IMG/VR virus record: IMGVR_UViG_3300009184_004920
Coordinates: 1 to 51,369 of that record
DNA: 51,369 nucleotides
Direction: 5' to 3' (one strand)
DNA from: a virus
Positions 1 through 8,301 of the stretch are shown here, piece after piece. Below the pieces are notes generated by a model. That model saw only the letters and a program-made list of their open reading frames with translations. It had not been told where the DNA came from and ran no database searches. A program made the position numbers and the translations under genes. Position 1 is the stretch's first letter; every line of letters starts with the position of its first letter.

Positions 1-1050
1 ATTCTTGCTGCGTGGACTCTTTATCTAAAGTTTAAACATCCTCAGTATTTCTTTTTGAGTTTGTTGAAAATGACACAGTTTGAGCCTGATTCATACTCAG
101 AGATTAACAAAATCACCCAAGAGCTTCCTTATTTCGATATGAAGCTTTTGGCCCCAGACCTCACAAAATCCAAGACGGACTTCTCAATCGAGAAAAAAGA
201 TATTCGTTATGGATTAAACAGCATCAAAGGCATTTCAGACAATACCATGAGTGCTCTACTGGAGTTTTGCAATGCTGAATTAAAAAACAAATATGATGTT
301 TTTTCAGTAGCCAAGCAAGCTGGATTAAATATTGGTGCTTTGTCTGCGCTTGTACAAGCTGGAGCATTGAATAGTTTTTCAGAAGATCGCTGCCGAATGG
401 TGTTGGAAGCTCAGTCATTTAACATTCTAACTGATAGAGAGAAGCGTTTGTTTTGCTCTTTGGGCGAGAAATATGACTTTGATATTTTGAAAACAATTCA
501 TGATTGCGTCAAAAATAAACAAATTGGCGATGATAACAAACCGATCATGAGCGACAAAAGGTTTCAAACCTTCAAGCAAAAATATGCTGGCTATCGAGAA
601 ATCTATGACAAAAACTCAAAATATCCAAAATTTGCCAATTGGTATTTTGAAACTAAATTGCTTGGATACTCTTATTCGCAAATTGTTAAAAATATCTTTT
701 CCGAGGAAGATTCAGAAAAATATGTGAATTGCATGACTTTCAACTCTCTTGACATCAATGAAAACGTGCGTATTGTAGGCGTTGTAAAAGACTGCTTCCG
801 CAAGAAAAGCTCTAATGGAAACAAATATGCAAAACTTGAAATCGCTGATGAAACAGGAAAAGTAAAAGCTATGCTTCTTGATTCTCGTCAAAAAGCCAGA
901 CTAACAGAATATCTTGATAACGGCAATAAATTGCCAAAAGAAGAAAGCATCGTGATCATAACTGGTAAAAAAGGAGAAGACATATTATTTATAGATAAAC
1001 TGGCGATCTTGGATGAGAAAATTTATATGAAACTGTCTGAAATTAAATAG
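1..1050 (+). CDS. dnaE: DNA polymerase III alpha subunit (DnaE-like), C-terminal part, 5' truncated by the window edge
   Basis: Replicative DNA polymerase catalytic subunit. Only the last 349 residues are present. The frame is open from base 1 (reading AAWTLYLKFKHPQYFF), so the gene begins outside the window and the ATG at 73 is internal. The visible part matches the DnaE end: the 'AYLKxxxPxxF' helix, then LLAPDLTKSKTDFSI and IRYGLNSIKGIS (fingers and helix-hairpin-helix region), and a C-terminal OB fold (NVRIVGVVKDCFRKKSSNG.KYAKLEIADETGKVKAMLLD). The PHP and palm domains and the catalytic aspartates lie outside. A DnaE-family enzyme instead of a family A or B polymerase suggests a large, partly host-independent phage. 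The downstream Clp gene starts 9 nt after the stop. Confidence 0.88.
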   Translation: MLAAWTLYLKFKHPQYFFLSLLKMTQFEPDSYSEINKITQELPYFDMKLLAPDLTKSKTDFSIEKKDIRYGLNSIKGISDNTMSALLEFCNAELKNKYDVFSVAKQAGLNIGALSALVQAGALNSFSEDRCRMVLEAQSFNILTDREKRLFCSLGEKYDFDILKTIHDCVKNKQIGDDNKPIMSDKRFQTFKQKYAGYREIYDKNSKYPKFANWYFETKLLGYSYSQIVKNIFSEEDSEKYVNCMTFNSLDINENVRIVGVVKDCFRKKSSNGNKYAKLEIADETGKVKAMLLDSRQKARLTEYLDNGNKLPKEESIVIITGKKGEDILFIDKLAILDEKIYMKLSEIK

Positions 1051-1058
1051 TGTAAAAA
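1050..1058 (+). promoter_or_regulatory. late-type start motif GTGTAAAAA
   Basis: GTGTAAAAA ends 1 nt before the ATG of the Clp gene. It is one of twelve related GTGTAAt-type boxes found just upstream of structural-half genes on both strands. A promoter role is inferred. Confidence 0.4.
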
Positions 1059-1059
1059 C

Positions 1060-3447
1060 ATGAGGATGAAAAAACTTAACTTGACGCCGCGTGTCAAAAA
1101 AGCCCTGGAGCAAGCCCAAGAACTTGCGAAGTCTTTGGGGCATGAGAGAATCAATTGCGCACACATGTTTAAGGCCATCATGGAATTAGATTATCCTATG
1201 TTCCGAACTGTTTTGCGTCCATTCATGGTTAATCAATATGAATTGGCAGAAAAGATTATTCCTTTTGTAGAAGGGAATCATCCAGACTTCTTTAAAAAGA
1301 AAGCTAATGAAAAGACTTGGCATAATGAAATTGAAGAAATACTTAAATTCGCAAACGAAACAAGCGGCAATTTAAAACAGGAATACATTGGCGTAGAGCA
1401 TATTTTATATGCTTTAATAGTTACTTCTCCAACAGTGCGTGGATTTTTGGAACACAAACATTTTCCAATTGATGATTTTGCCGAATTATTAATTAATCAT
1501 TTGGACCCAAATTCTGTCAAGAAAAAAGTCGAAACAGAACCCGAAACTCAAGAAGACACTGCTATCAAGCAGACTTATGTTAAAAAATACTGCACAAATC
1601 TAACCGAACTAGCCACAAATAATAAATTAAATAATGTCTATGGCAGAGATGTTGAAATCGCAACTCTTGCAGAGACTTTCTTGAGAAAAACAAAGAATAA
1701 CATTATTCTCATTGGCGATCCTGGCGTAGGCAAAACAGCCATCGTTGAAGGTTTGGCTTACAAGATTATTGTTGATGAAACCACTCCTCTATTAAAGAAC
1801 AAGATTTTGATTTCATTGAACATGGCATCCATGATCGCTGGCACAAAATATCGCGGCCAATTTGAGCAAAGATTCCAAGGGCTTCTTGATGAACTAAAAG
1901 AAAATAGCAATTTTATCATTTTTATTGATGAAATTCACACTATGATTGGTGCTGGTAATGGAGAGGGAGCGCTAGATGTGGCAAACATGCTCAAACCTGC
2001 TTTGGCTCGCGGAGAAATCACTTGTATTGGCGCTACAACACATGCTGAATACAAGAAGCTGTTTGAGAAGGACGGTGCGTTAAAACGCCGCTTTGAAGCT
2101 ATTACAATTGAAGAGCCAGACAATCTTCAAACCAAAAAGATTCTCATGTCCTCAAAAAAACAATTTGAAGACTTTCATGGAGTGGTTTATTCAGAACAGA
2201 TTATTGAAGACATTATTTTCCTTTGTGAGAAATATGTTCCTTACAAAAAATTTCCTGACAAAGCTTTCGACATGCTGGATTTGCTAGGATCAAGAGTAAA
2301 AATTGCTAACTTTGCTATTCCTAAAAAAATCAAGAATCTTGAAAAGAAAATCCAAAAGAACCTCAACAACATCAAGAACCCAAAACACTCAAACGAGTGC
2401 GAAAAAATGATTGAGGAGTTTGGCCAAAAACTAATTGAATGGTCTGAAAAAGGTCGCAAATTTGTTCCAATCTCAACAGATCATATCATTGATGTGTTTT
2501 CTGAAAAGTTAGGAATCAATAAAAATAAAATTATTTTCGCAAATAACCTACAAAATGAAGACATTTTCGAGACTCTTAAAAATGATATTTTTGGACAAGA
2601 TGAGGCTTTGGTAAAAATCAGCGATATTCTAATCTGCTCGAAAGCTGGTCTTAAACCAAAAAACAAACCAATGGGCAAATTTTTATTTGTTGGCCCAACA
2701 GGAGTTGGCAAAACTTGGACAGCCAAGTTGATTGCTGAAAAATTCTTTGGCAATGAAAAGAGTTTATTGAAACTTGACATGAGCGAGTATCAAGAGTCAA
2801 GCTCAATCAATAAATTAATTGGCTCTGCTATCGGATATGTCAAATGCGAAGAAGGCGGCATACTAACAGAGTTCGTTAGAAATCGACCAAACAGCGTAAT
2901 TCTTTTTGACGAAATTGAAAAGTCCCATAGAGACATTAACAATTTACTGCTTCAAATTTTGGATGATGGCTATGTGACTGACAGCATGAGTCGCAAAATT
3001 GATTTCTCAAACTCCATCATTATTCTCACAAGTAATCTTGGCCACGAACAAGTTTCCAAAGCGTCAATGGGTTTCTTGCCAGTTCAAGATGATCAAGATT
3101 CTAAATATAAAAAATCAATCGAGAACTTTTTTAAGCCAGAATTTCTGGCTAGATTAGACGATGTTGTTGTATTTAATAAGATTTCGAAGAACGAGTTTAA
3201 GAAAATATTTGATAAAATGATTCAAAAAACATGTGAGTCTCTTCATCAAAACAATAAAAAAATTCACATCTCGGAAGATACAAAAGAGTTTTTATTGAAA
3301 AAGATTGAAGAAAACGGTAACAACGCTCGATCCATTCAAAAAGTCTATCGTCAATATTTGGAAATTCCATTGGCTAAATTTATGCTTCAAAATCCCAATC
3401 CAGAAATTTCTGCAAAAATCTCTGATGCCAAGGTAATATTTGAATGA
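1060..3447 (+). CDS. ClpA/ClpC-like AAA+ unfoldase
   Basis: Double AAA+ ATPase of the Hsp100/Clp family, which unfolds proteins and can feed them to the ClpP peptidase. Order: Clp N-domain (about 1-150), D1 with Walker A GDPGVGKT (219-226) and Walker B FIIFIDE (285-291), a short helical insert (420-465) instead of a long ClpB middle domain, and D2 with Walker A GPTGVGKT (545-552) and Walker B ILFDE (about 614-618). In D2 the segment ASMGFLPVQ (668-676) sits where ClpA/ClpC carry the IGL/LGF loop that docks on ClpP, so MGF may be a ClpP-binding tripeptide. No clpP is seen here, so a host ClpP would have to serve. The start is 1060 or 1066 (MKKLNLTP); 795 residues is normal for ClpA/C. Confidence 0.9.
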   Translation: MRMKKLNLTPRVKKALEQAQELAKSLGHERINCAHMFKAIMELDYPMFRTVLRPFMVNQYELAEKIIPFVEGNHPDFFKKKANEKTWHNEIEEILKFANETSGNLKQEYIGVEHILYALIVTSPTVRGFLEHKHFPIDDFAELLINHLDPNSVKKKVETEPETQEDTAIKQTYVKKYCTNLTELATNNKLNNVYGRDVEIATLAETFLRKTKNNIILIGDPGVGKTAIVEGLAYKIIVDETTPLLKNKILISLNMASMIAGTKYRGQFEQRFQGLLDELKENSNFIIFIDEIHTMIGAGNGEGALDVANMLKPALARGEITCIGATTHAEYKKLFEKDGALKRRFEAITIEEPDNLQTKKILMSSKKQFEDFHGVVYSEQIIEDIIFLCEKYVPYKKFPDKAFDMLDLLGSRVKIANFAIPKKIKNLEKKIQKNLNNIKNPKHSNECEKMIEEFGQKLIEWSEKGRKFVPISTDHIIDVFSEKLGINKNKIIFANNLQNEDIFETLKNDIFGQDEALVKISDILICSKAGLKPKNKPMGKFLFVGPTGVGKTWTAKLIAEKFFGNEKSLLKLDMSEYQESSSINKLIGSAIGYVKCEEGGILTEFVRNRPNSVILFDEIEKSHRDINNLLLQILDDGYVTDSMSRKIDFSNSIIILTSNLGHEQVSKASMGFLPVQDDQDSKYKKSIENFFKPEFLARLDDVVVFNKISKNEFKKIFDKMIQKTCESLHQNNKKIHISEDTKEFLLKKIEENGNNARSIQKVYRQYLEIPLAKFMLQNPNPEISAKISDAKVIFE

Positions 3448-3452
3448 GAGTA

Positions 3453-3463
3453 GCGTAATTATT
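3453..3463 (+). promoter_or_regulatory. late-type start motif GCGTAATTATT
   Basis: GCGTAATTATT lies 5 nt before the ATG at 3469. It is a one-base variant of the GTGTAATTATT box seen at 5461. Confidence 0.4.
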
Positions 3464-3468
3464 GAGCA

Positions 3469-3684
3469 ATGAATACTCGAACAAATAATATTGTTAGCGC
3501 GATGCGCTCTAGTCGTGGCCGTTTCTTCGGCCTTACCACCACTCAAGGTAATTCCGTGAATGGTCGTTTCGTCTCTGAAACTCCAAAGTATGTGCGCGTT
3601 TATGACCGAAACCGCAACGAAAACCTTACTCTCGCCAAGAGCAGCTTAGCTGCCTATCGGCAAGGCAGTAATGTAATCGCCTAA
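3469..3684 (+). CDS. small basic hypothetical protein
   Basis: A 71-residue protein rich in Arg, Asn and Ser (MNTRTNNIVSAMRSSRGRFF at the start, later RVYDRNRNENLTLAKSSLAAY). I do not recognise a family. The beta-rich, basic pattern resembles small nucleic-acid-binding or WYL-like proteins, but this is not proven. It stands alone between the Clp gene and a strong terminator, with its own upstream box, so it is probably expressed at high level. The reading frame is clean and the start is the only sensible ATG. Confidence 0.7.
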   Translation: MNTRTNNIVSAMRSSRGRFFGLTTTQGNSVNGRFVSETPKYVRVYDRNRNENLTLAKSSLAAYRQGSNVIA

Positions 3685-3701
3685 CTAAAAAAACATAAAT
3701 C

Positions 3702-3736
3702 AGAAACCCCTCGAAATCGAGGGGTTTCTTTTTATT
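3702..3736 (+). terminator. intrinsic terminator after the small basic gene
   Basis: Perfect 12-bp stem AGAAACCCCTCG / CGAGGGGTTTCT with an AAAT loop, followed by TTTTTATT. This is a textbook rho-independent terminator. It separates the 1-3684 unit from the kinase-like gene, whose ATG is only 7 nt further on. Confidence 0.93.
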
Positions 3737-3742
3737 ATAATT

Positions 3743-4792
3743 ATGCCAAGAATCACCAATCTTTTTAATGAAAAAGTTTATATTTTCTCTAGACAAGATG
3801 AGGTCTATGAAAGTGAAAAAGTTTTAATTAAAAAAATCTTTTTAGAAAAAGACCTCGGCCAAATTCAGCAAATTGACTTTATTGACGCGAACATCAATAA
3901 TGATATTTTTTCTGTAAAAACTTCTTTAGGCAAATTTTGCATTAAACTATCCTTAGATCAAAAGTCTTCTAACTTTCAAAAAGAATTCAATATTCTTCAA
4001 AAGAATATCAATAAAAAAATTAGCACTTATCCAATGGCACATGGCTTGGATAACTCTGTTGAGCACCTCATCACTGCATACCTTCCAATGCCAAATATTG
4101 CGAGTGCTGGAATTGCATCTATAATAGATCAAGATTATTCCGTACCATTCTTTTTGAATCAACTATCTCAATTTGAAACGGTTGACGACCTTTCTTCAAT
4201 GTCTAGCTATTTGGATCATTATTTGAATTTTGATATTTTTAAAGTTCCAGATGTGGAAATTGATTGGTTAGAAAATCATGACAAGTTAAAAAAAATCTTG
4301 TCTGAAGAGATTTTATACATACAAAATATCTTAAAAAATAAAAAGAATCTAGTCAATCTTGAAGCTAACGAAGTATGTCATGGAAATCTCAATCAGTCCA
4401 CAATGCTGATTTTTGGAGATCATGTTCATGCAATTAATTGGGAAGACGCTTATAAAGGAGATTCTTTGTTGGATATTTTATCTCTTAGGTATGAATTTTT
4501 CTTTAATGAAATGTTTGAAGACCAAATGATTAAAAAATATTGTGAGTTTTCAAAAAAGCAAATAGACCCTCACTACTTAAGAAAGATGAAAACATTTGCT
4601 GGCTATTTTAATCTTTTAAAGATTATGGTGGAATATTTAAAACAAGTCTATATTCTAAAGGCTTATAAAAAGAACAAAGTTTTGAATTGCGCAATCAAGT
4701 TTAGCAAAAACTATGATGCTTTTTATCAACTTCCTGGCTTCGATAAAAAACTAAAACCTATAGCTGAATTTTTCGTAGAAAGTGTAATTTAA
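3743..4792 (+). CDS. APH/choline-kinase-fold protein with lost catalytic residues (probable pseudokinase)
   Basis: 349 residues with the aminoglycoside phosphotransferase fold. The N-lobe shows KTSLGKFCIKLS (candidate ATP-site lysine) followed by FQKEFNIL. The C-lobe shows the Brenner loop as VCHGNLNQSTMLIF and the metal site as HAINWEDAYKGDSLLDI. The family standard is HGDxxxxN and IDWE. Here the catalytic Asp is Asn215, the metal-binding Asn is Thr220 and the second metal Asp is Asn232, all read directly from the codons. Phosphotransfer by the usual mechanism is therefore unlikely. The frame is intact and the fold residues are kept, so it is not a decayed gene. It lies next to fibre genes; a binding or scaffolding role is a guess. 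Confidence 0.72.
   Translation: MPRITNLFNEKVYIFSRQDEVYESEKVLIKKIFLEKDLGQIQQIDFIDANINNDIFSVKTSLGKFCIKLSLDQKSSNFQKEFNILQKNINKKISTYPMAHGLDNSVEHLITAYLPMPNIASAGIASIIDQDYSVPFFLNQLSQFETVDDLSSMSSYLDHYLNFDIFKVPDVEIDWLENHDKLKKILSEEILYIQNILKNKKNLVNLEANEVCHGNLNQSTMLIFGDHVHAINWEDAYKGDSLLDILSLRYEFFFNEMFEDQMIKKYCEFSKKQIDPHYLRKMKTFAGYFNLLKIMVEYLKQVYILKAYKKNKVLNCAIKFSKNYDAFYQLPGFDKKLKPIAEFFVESVI
4782..4790 (+). promoter_or_regulatory. late-type start motif GTGTAATTT
   Basis: GTGTAATTT overlaps the end of the kinase-like gene and lies 5 nt before the ATG of the GIY-YIG gene. Confidence 0.4.
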
Positions 4793-4795
4793 TGC

Positions 4796-5455
4796 ATGTC
4801 TATCCAAAAAGAAAAAATACCACCGTCTTCAGGTATTTACATGATTAAAAATATTATTAATGGGCTTGTATATATAGGTTCCAGTAATAAAATGAGACAC
4901 AGGAGAAATCAGCACTTTTCTTGCTTAAGAGCAAATAAGCATGGTAATAATAAATTACAAAACGCCTTCAATAAATATGGAGAAGAGAATTTTTTCTTTT
5001 CTATTTTAGAAACCTGTTCAGAAAATGTTTTAATTGAAAAAGAACAGTTATGGATTGACTTTTTTGATGCTTGCAAACAAAACAAAGGTTATAATTTAGA
5101 GATAAAAGCGGATAGATCAGTAAGGGCCAAAGAAACTAAGCGTAAAATTTCTATTAATCATAAAAAACACTGGTTAGGAAAAAAATTTTCAGCGGAACAT
5201 AGAAAGAAAATGAGCGAAAATAATTCTAAATTTTGGGAAAATAAAAAACTTAGCGACGGACATAAACAAAAACTAAGCGATAGTCATAAAAGAAAAATTC
5301 TGCAAATAGATCAAAACGGAAATATTATTAATGAATTCTTTGGAATTAAAGAAGCTTCTGAAAAAACTGGATTTTCAGAGATTGGCATCCAACAAGTTTT
5401 GACAAAATATAAAAGAAAAACAATTTATGGTTTTGATTTCCAATATAAAGAATAA
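4796..5455 (+). CDS. GIY-YIG homing endonuclease (SegA/I-TevI-like)
   Basis: Site-specific DNA endonuclease of the free-standing phage type. GIY at 13-15 and YIG at 26-28 mark the catalytic domain; an Arg-rich helix (MRHRRNQHF, 33-41) and a conserved Glu region (LIEKEQLWIDFF, 79-90) follow. The C-terminus carries two NUMOD3-like DNA-binding repeats (GKKFSAEHRKKMSEN, 128-142; NKKLSDGHKQKLSDSHK, 149-165) and a NUMOD1-like helix-turn-helix (IKEASEKTGFSEIGIQQVL, 184-202). Full length for the family, so probably active. It sits between genes as an independent mobile element; no intron is evident. Confidence 0.93.
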   Translation: MSIQKEKIPPSSGIYMIKNIINGLVYIGSSNKMRHRRNQHFSCLRANKHGNNKLQNAFNKYGEENFFFSILETCSENVLIEKEQLWIDFFDACKQNKGYNLEIKADRSVRAKETKRKISINHKKHWLGKKFSAEHRKKMSENNSKFWENKKLSDGHKQKLSDSHKRKILQIDQNGNIINEFFGIKEASEKTGFSEIGIQQVLTKYKRKTIYGFDFQYKE

Positions 5456-5460
5456 TTTTA

Positions 5461-5474
5461 GTGTAATTATTAAC
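5461..5474 (+). promoter_or_regulatory. late-type start motif GTGTAATTATTAAC
   Basis: The box abuts the ATG at 5475 directly and fixes that start over an upstream in-frame ATG at 5427, which overlaps the endonuclease gene. Confidence 0.5.
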
Positions 5475-5678
5475 ATGCCTCTACCTACTAAAAAAAAATC
5501 AGAAACAGAACAAGAATTTGTTAGCCGCTGTTTAGCAGACGATATGGTTCAAAAAGACTATAAAGATCAAAAACAAAGAGCCGCAGTTTGTTATTCTCAA
5601 TTCAAGCGCAGAATGAAAAACAAAGGCGAAGCCTCTTGGGACGACGTTCGCAAGGGAGATTCTCTCGGATTAGTGTAA
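5475..5678 (+). CDS. small protein with QKQRAAVCYSQF motif
   Basis: 67 residues starting MPLPTKKKSETEQEFVSRCL. The pattern 'E.EFVSRCL.D....KDY.DQKQRAAVCYSQF' resembles a short module often seen at the start of phage capsid-protease or scaffold proteins; here it is free-standing. A related pattern (FMAKCISESSGKTDREAAMSCAVSF) occurs in the head gene at 34965-35591, so a head or assembly link is possible. The start at 5475 is chosen because the GTGTAATTATT box ends just before it. Confidence 0.7.
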   Translation: MPLPTKKKSETEQEFVSRCLADDMVQKDYKDQKQRAAVCYSQFKRRMKNKGEASWDDVRKGDSLGLV

Positions 5679-5685
5679 TTATAAC
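5673..5685 (+). promoter_or_regulatory. late-type start motif GTGTAATTATAAC
   Basis: The box overlaps the stop of the preceding gene (GTG TAA). An 18-nt leader with the purine-rich AAAGG/AAAAGG then leads to the ATG at 5704. Confidence 0.45.
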
Positions 5686-5703
5686 AAAGGTAAAAGGAAA
5701 AAT

Positions 5704-7281
5704 ATGGCAACTTACGTTCTTCAAAACTCTGCTCAGCAAATTGACCAAGCTGTCACAGCAGCTTATTCTAGTCTTTTTTTAGGTGGTACAGGATTAGTTC
5801 GAACCACTGGCACTCAAACAATTAGCGGCGTTAAAACTTTCGCTGATCAAATTGTATTTTCTAGTGGAGCTATTCTTGGCAATCCAACAGAACTAAACGC
5901 TGTTAGAACTCTCGTTCCAACAGGCAATGCTAGCGTGGATTTGGGAAGCTCTTCTAACCGATTTAAAACTGGCTGGTTTAGCGGAATTTCTGGCTCAGTT
6001 GGCGTTTTCCAAAACTTAACTGTTTTAGGAACTTTAAACGCCACAATTGTTCCAGCTTCAACGCTAGACGGTTCCACAGGCAATAACGTTACTCTTTCTG
6101 GCGTAACAAATTTAAACAATGCTAATTTTAGTGGAAACATTAATTCTGCTGGAACAAATACTTTTAGTGGTAATTTGAATGTTACTGGAAATTCCGTTTT
6201 TAACGGAACTATTACTGCTACTGGCAATAAAACATTTTCTGGAGGCTTTTCTCAAACAGGAAATTCTAGTTTCTTTGGCAATTTTGCACAATCTGGAACT
6301 CTGTTTTCAACAGGAACTTGGAACCATACTGGAAATTTTAACCAAACTGGTAGTTCCGCTTTTTTAGGCAGCGTTTCAATTAATAGTCCCAATGCGGCTT
6401 TTAACTTTTCTGGAGATGCTTCGAATTTTAATATTATTTCTAATTTGGGCGTTAACGGCGTAGTAAATATCACTGGTAGTTGCAATGTTACAGGCGCTCA
6501 ACATGTTATTGCTGGTCGCAGTACATTTCTTAACGGAATTACTTTAAGTGGTGGTTTAACAACTAATCCTATTGGCGGAGCAGTTGAATATGGTAATGAC
6601 GGTAAATTTTATTTTACTAATCAAATAAATGGATTGCCAAATTCACCAAATAGAGCACTATTAAATCAAACATATTCTATTATTTCTCCTACAGACAGTA
6701 ATGATTTGACTTTAGCAAATTCTGGGGTATTCTACTCCATGTTAAATAATACTGGAATTTATTTAACAACTGGAACTTATAAATTTTATTATAATGTTAA
6801 TTTTGCAAATCCAAGAATCGGAGCAACTCCGACTGCTGCCTTTATAAGAGCTGGTATTTTTGCTTCAAATGCAGTCTTGACTAAAAGACATGGTTTAGTT
6901 TATCAAAGATTTAGCACAAATCAATCTGCTATCAATTATAGTCGAAATATAATGGGTTTCGGATATGGCGCATCACAAAGTCAAATTTTATTTCCTGATC
7001 AGCAATATGTTTATGGAGTTCCTCTTGGCGGAACTTTTGGAACAGCAAATTTATATGTTAATACGGGAGATGCAAATGGTAATAACGAGTTATTAAATAA
7101 TTTTGTTTTTGAATGCGTTGTTAGTTTATCCGCAAACTCAAAAGTCTTTCCAGTTGTTAATGCAGTCTATACTAATAACTGGACTGTACTTATCCGTGAA
7201 TTTAATATGCAAGTCACCCAATTAACCACTGGTAATGTAGTTAGCGCAGCCTCTGCATCTGGTCCTTGGAGCGATGCTTAA
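5704..7281 (+). CDS. tail fibre-like protein with repetitive shaft
   Basis: 525 residues. The N-terminus contains GTQTISGVKTFADQIVFSSGAIL, a segment common in trimeric phage fibres and shared with the large fibre at 9340-12093. Residues about 110-240 repeat short strands rich in Asn, Phe, Ser, Gly and Thr (NFSGNIN, TFSGNLNVTGN, TFSGGFSQTGN), which fits a triple-stranded beta-helix shaft. The C-terminal 250 residues are non-repetitive and may form the receptor-binding head. Likely role: host recognition. It is preceded by a strong Shine-Dalgarno-like leader. Confidence 0.75.
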   Translation: MATYVLQNSAQQIDQAVTAAYSSLFLGGTGLVRTTGTQTISGVKTFADQIVFSSGAILGNPTELNAVRTLVPTGNASVDLGSSSNRFKTGWFSGISGSVGVFQNLTVLGTLNATIVPASTLDGSTGNNVTLSGVTNLNNANFSGNINSAGTNTFSGNLNVTGNSVFNGTITATGNKTFSGGFSQTGNSSFFGNFAQSGTLFSTGTWNHTGNFNQTGSSAFLGSVSINSPNAAFNFSGDASNFNIISNLGVNGVVNITGSCNVTGAQHVIAGRSTFLNGITLSGGLTTNPIGGAVEYGNDGKFYFTNQINGLPNSPNRALLNQTYSIISPTDSNDLTLANSGVFYSMLNNTGIYLTTGTYKFYYNVNFANPRIGATPTAAFIRAGIFASNAVLTKRHGLVYQRFSTNQSAINYSRNIMGFGYGASQSQILFPDQQYVYGVPLGGTFGTANLYVNTGDANGNNELLNNFVFECVVSLSANSKVFPVVNAVYTNNWTVLIREFNMQVTQLTTGNVVSAASASGPWSDA

Positions 7282-7283
7282 TC

Positions 7284-7943
7284 ATGGCCTATCTAAATCA
7301 CAACGTTCCCACAATCACTTGCTTAATTCGAAACGAATATTTGTTCAATCACGAAAAAGGTCACGGCGAATACACATCTGCTGATGTTCATTCTGTAGCT
7401 TCCATCGAGAAGCGAGTGCCTCTTTTTGAAGCTTATTTAGATAACGGCGTAAACTGGACGCGCCGACCAATCACAGCGTTTTGCTGGAAACCTTGCGATC
7501 CAGTGCCTCTTGAGCACGCAATGTATTGGGACTGCTTCAGTCCCTACGTTGACGTTCAAGTACGTCAGAGGCTCAAAGGATTGCGAGCAAAGCTCATCAC
7601 ACCATCCAACACCAAAGAAGTTGGTGAATACCTCTTTACTCTTGACTGGAGTTGGGAAAACAAAAGCATTTTAGACACTAACTTCAGCGAAACTCCAGAG
7701 CATAAATGCGCTCATTTCTTTAAAATGGATAACGGCAATTTCTACGCCTACCCAAATAATCGCATCGTCTGGCATGACGACGCATGGGTAAAAGAACCGA
7801 TTGATAAAAATCCAGGTTATAAAATTGATTTAAACATTTATTCTGTAGAAAACAAGAGAACTAAATTTACAGATTATAGTTACATCACTGAATTTTCAGA
7901 TGCGCCAATCAATCATCCAGAACCTAAAACTGCCACAATGTAA
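7284..7943 (+). CDS. conserved-looking hypothetical protein after the fibre
   Basis: 219 residues, start MAYLNHNVPTITCLIRNEYL. The ATG at 7284 lies 2 nt after the fibre stop and is preferred to a TTG at 7266. The protein is rich in Trp, His and Cys (AFCWKPCDPVPLEHAMYWDCFSP) with a charged middle. No domain is recognised. Tight packing between a fibre and the SET gene suggests one transcript. The downstream gene starts 44 nt inside its end. Confidence 0.7.
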   Translation: MAYLNHNVPTITCLIRNEYLFNHEKGHGEYTSADVHSVASIEKRVPLFEAYLDNGVNWTRRPITAFCWKPCDPVPLEHAMYWDCFSPYVDVQVRQRLKGLRAKLITPSNTKEVGEYLFTLDWSWENKSILDTNFSETPEHKCAHFFKMDNGNFYAYPNNRIVWHDDAWVKEPIDKNPGYKIDLNIYSVENKRTKFTDYSYITEFSDAPINHPEPKTATM

Positions 7944-8301
7944 GCTCGGCGTCTCAAAAATCGCTGGAGCAGGAGTTGGAGTTTTTACTCTTTCTAGTTT
8001 TCAAAAAGGCTATCCAGTTTTTGGCCCAAGAGGAACAAACTACTTTATTCGCTGGGAAGAGTTAGCTGATGTGTCAAACGCTGTGAAAGACTACATTCAG
8101 TGTATTTGCCACTCTGATGGTGATGGGTTCTTTATTGATAGTTTTTTGGACCAGATTGATTTGAGTTTTTATGTTAATCATTCTGAAACGCCCAACTTGA
8201 TTCACGACGAAAACGCAGACGTTTACTTCACAGCTAGAGAAATAAAAGCTGGAGAAGAGTTGACTCTTCTATATCCAGAGCACGAAAGAGACTGGATTTA
8301 A
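7900..8301 (+). CDS. SET-domain protein (putative lysine methyltransferase)
   Basis: 133 residues comprising little more than a SET domain. Visible motifs in order: GVSKIAGAGVGVFTLSSFQKG (17-37, SAM-binding GxG region), YVNHSETPN (91-99, equivalent of the canonical NHSCxPN pseudoknot motif), and AREIKAGEELTLLY (112-125) ending in the expected catalytic Tyr125. No pre- or post-SET zinc clusters are present. Family knowledge: SET proteins methylate lysines with S-adenosylmethionine; free-standing short versions occur in bacteria and viruses. The target is unknown. The ATG lies inside the previous gene, implying translational coupling. Its TAA shares bases with the stop of the converging gene. 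Confidence 0.8.
   Translation: MRQSIIQNLKLPQCKLGVSKIAGAGVGVFTLSSFQKGYPVFGPRGTNYFIRWEELADVSNAVKDYIQCICHSDGDGFFIDSFLDQIDLSFYVNHSETPNLIHDENADVYFTAREIKAGEELTLLYPEHERDWI

Noticed and set aside
4796-5455. The GIY-YIG gene as part of a group I intron
   Set aside because: Both flanking genes are complete and the endonuclease has its own start box, so it appears free-standing.
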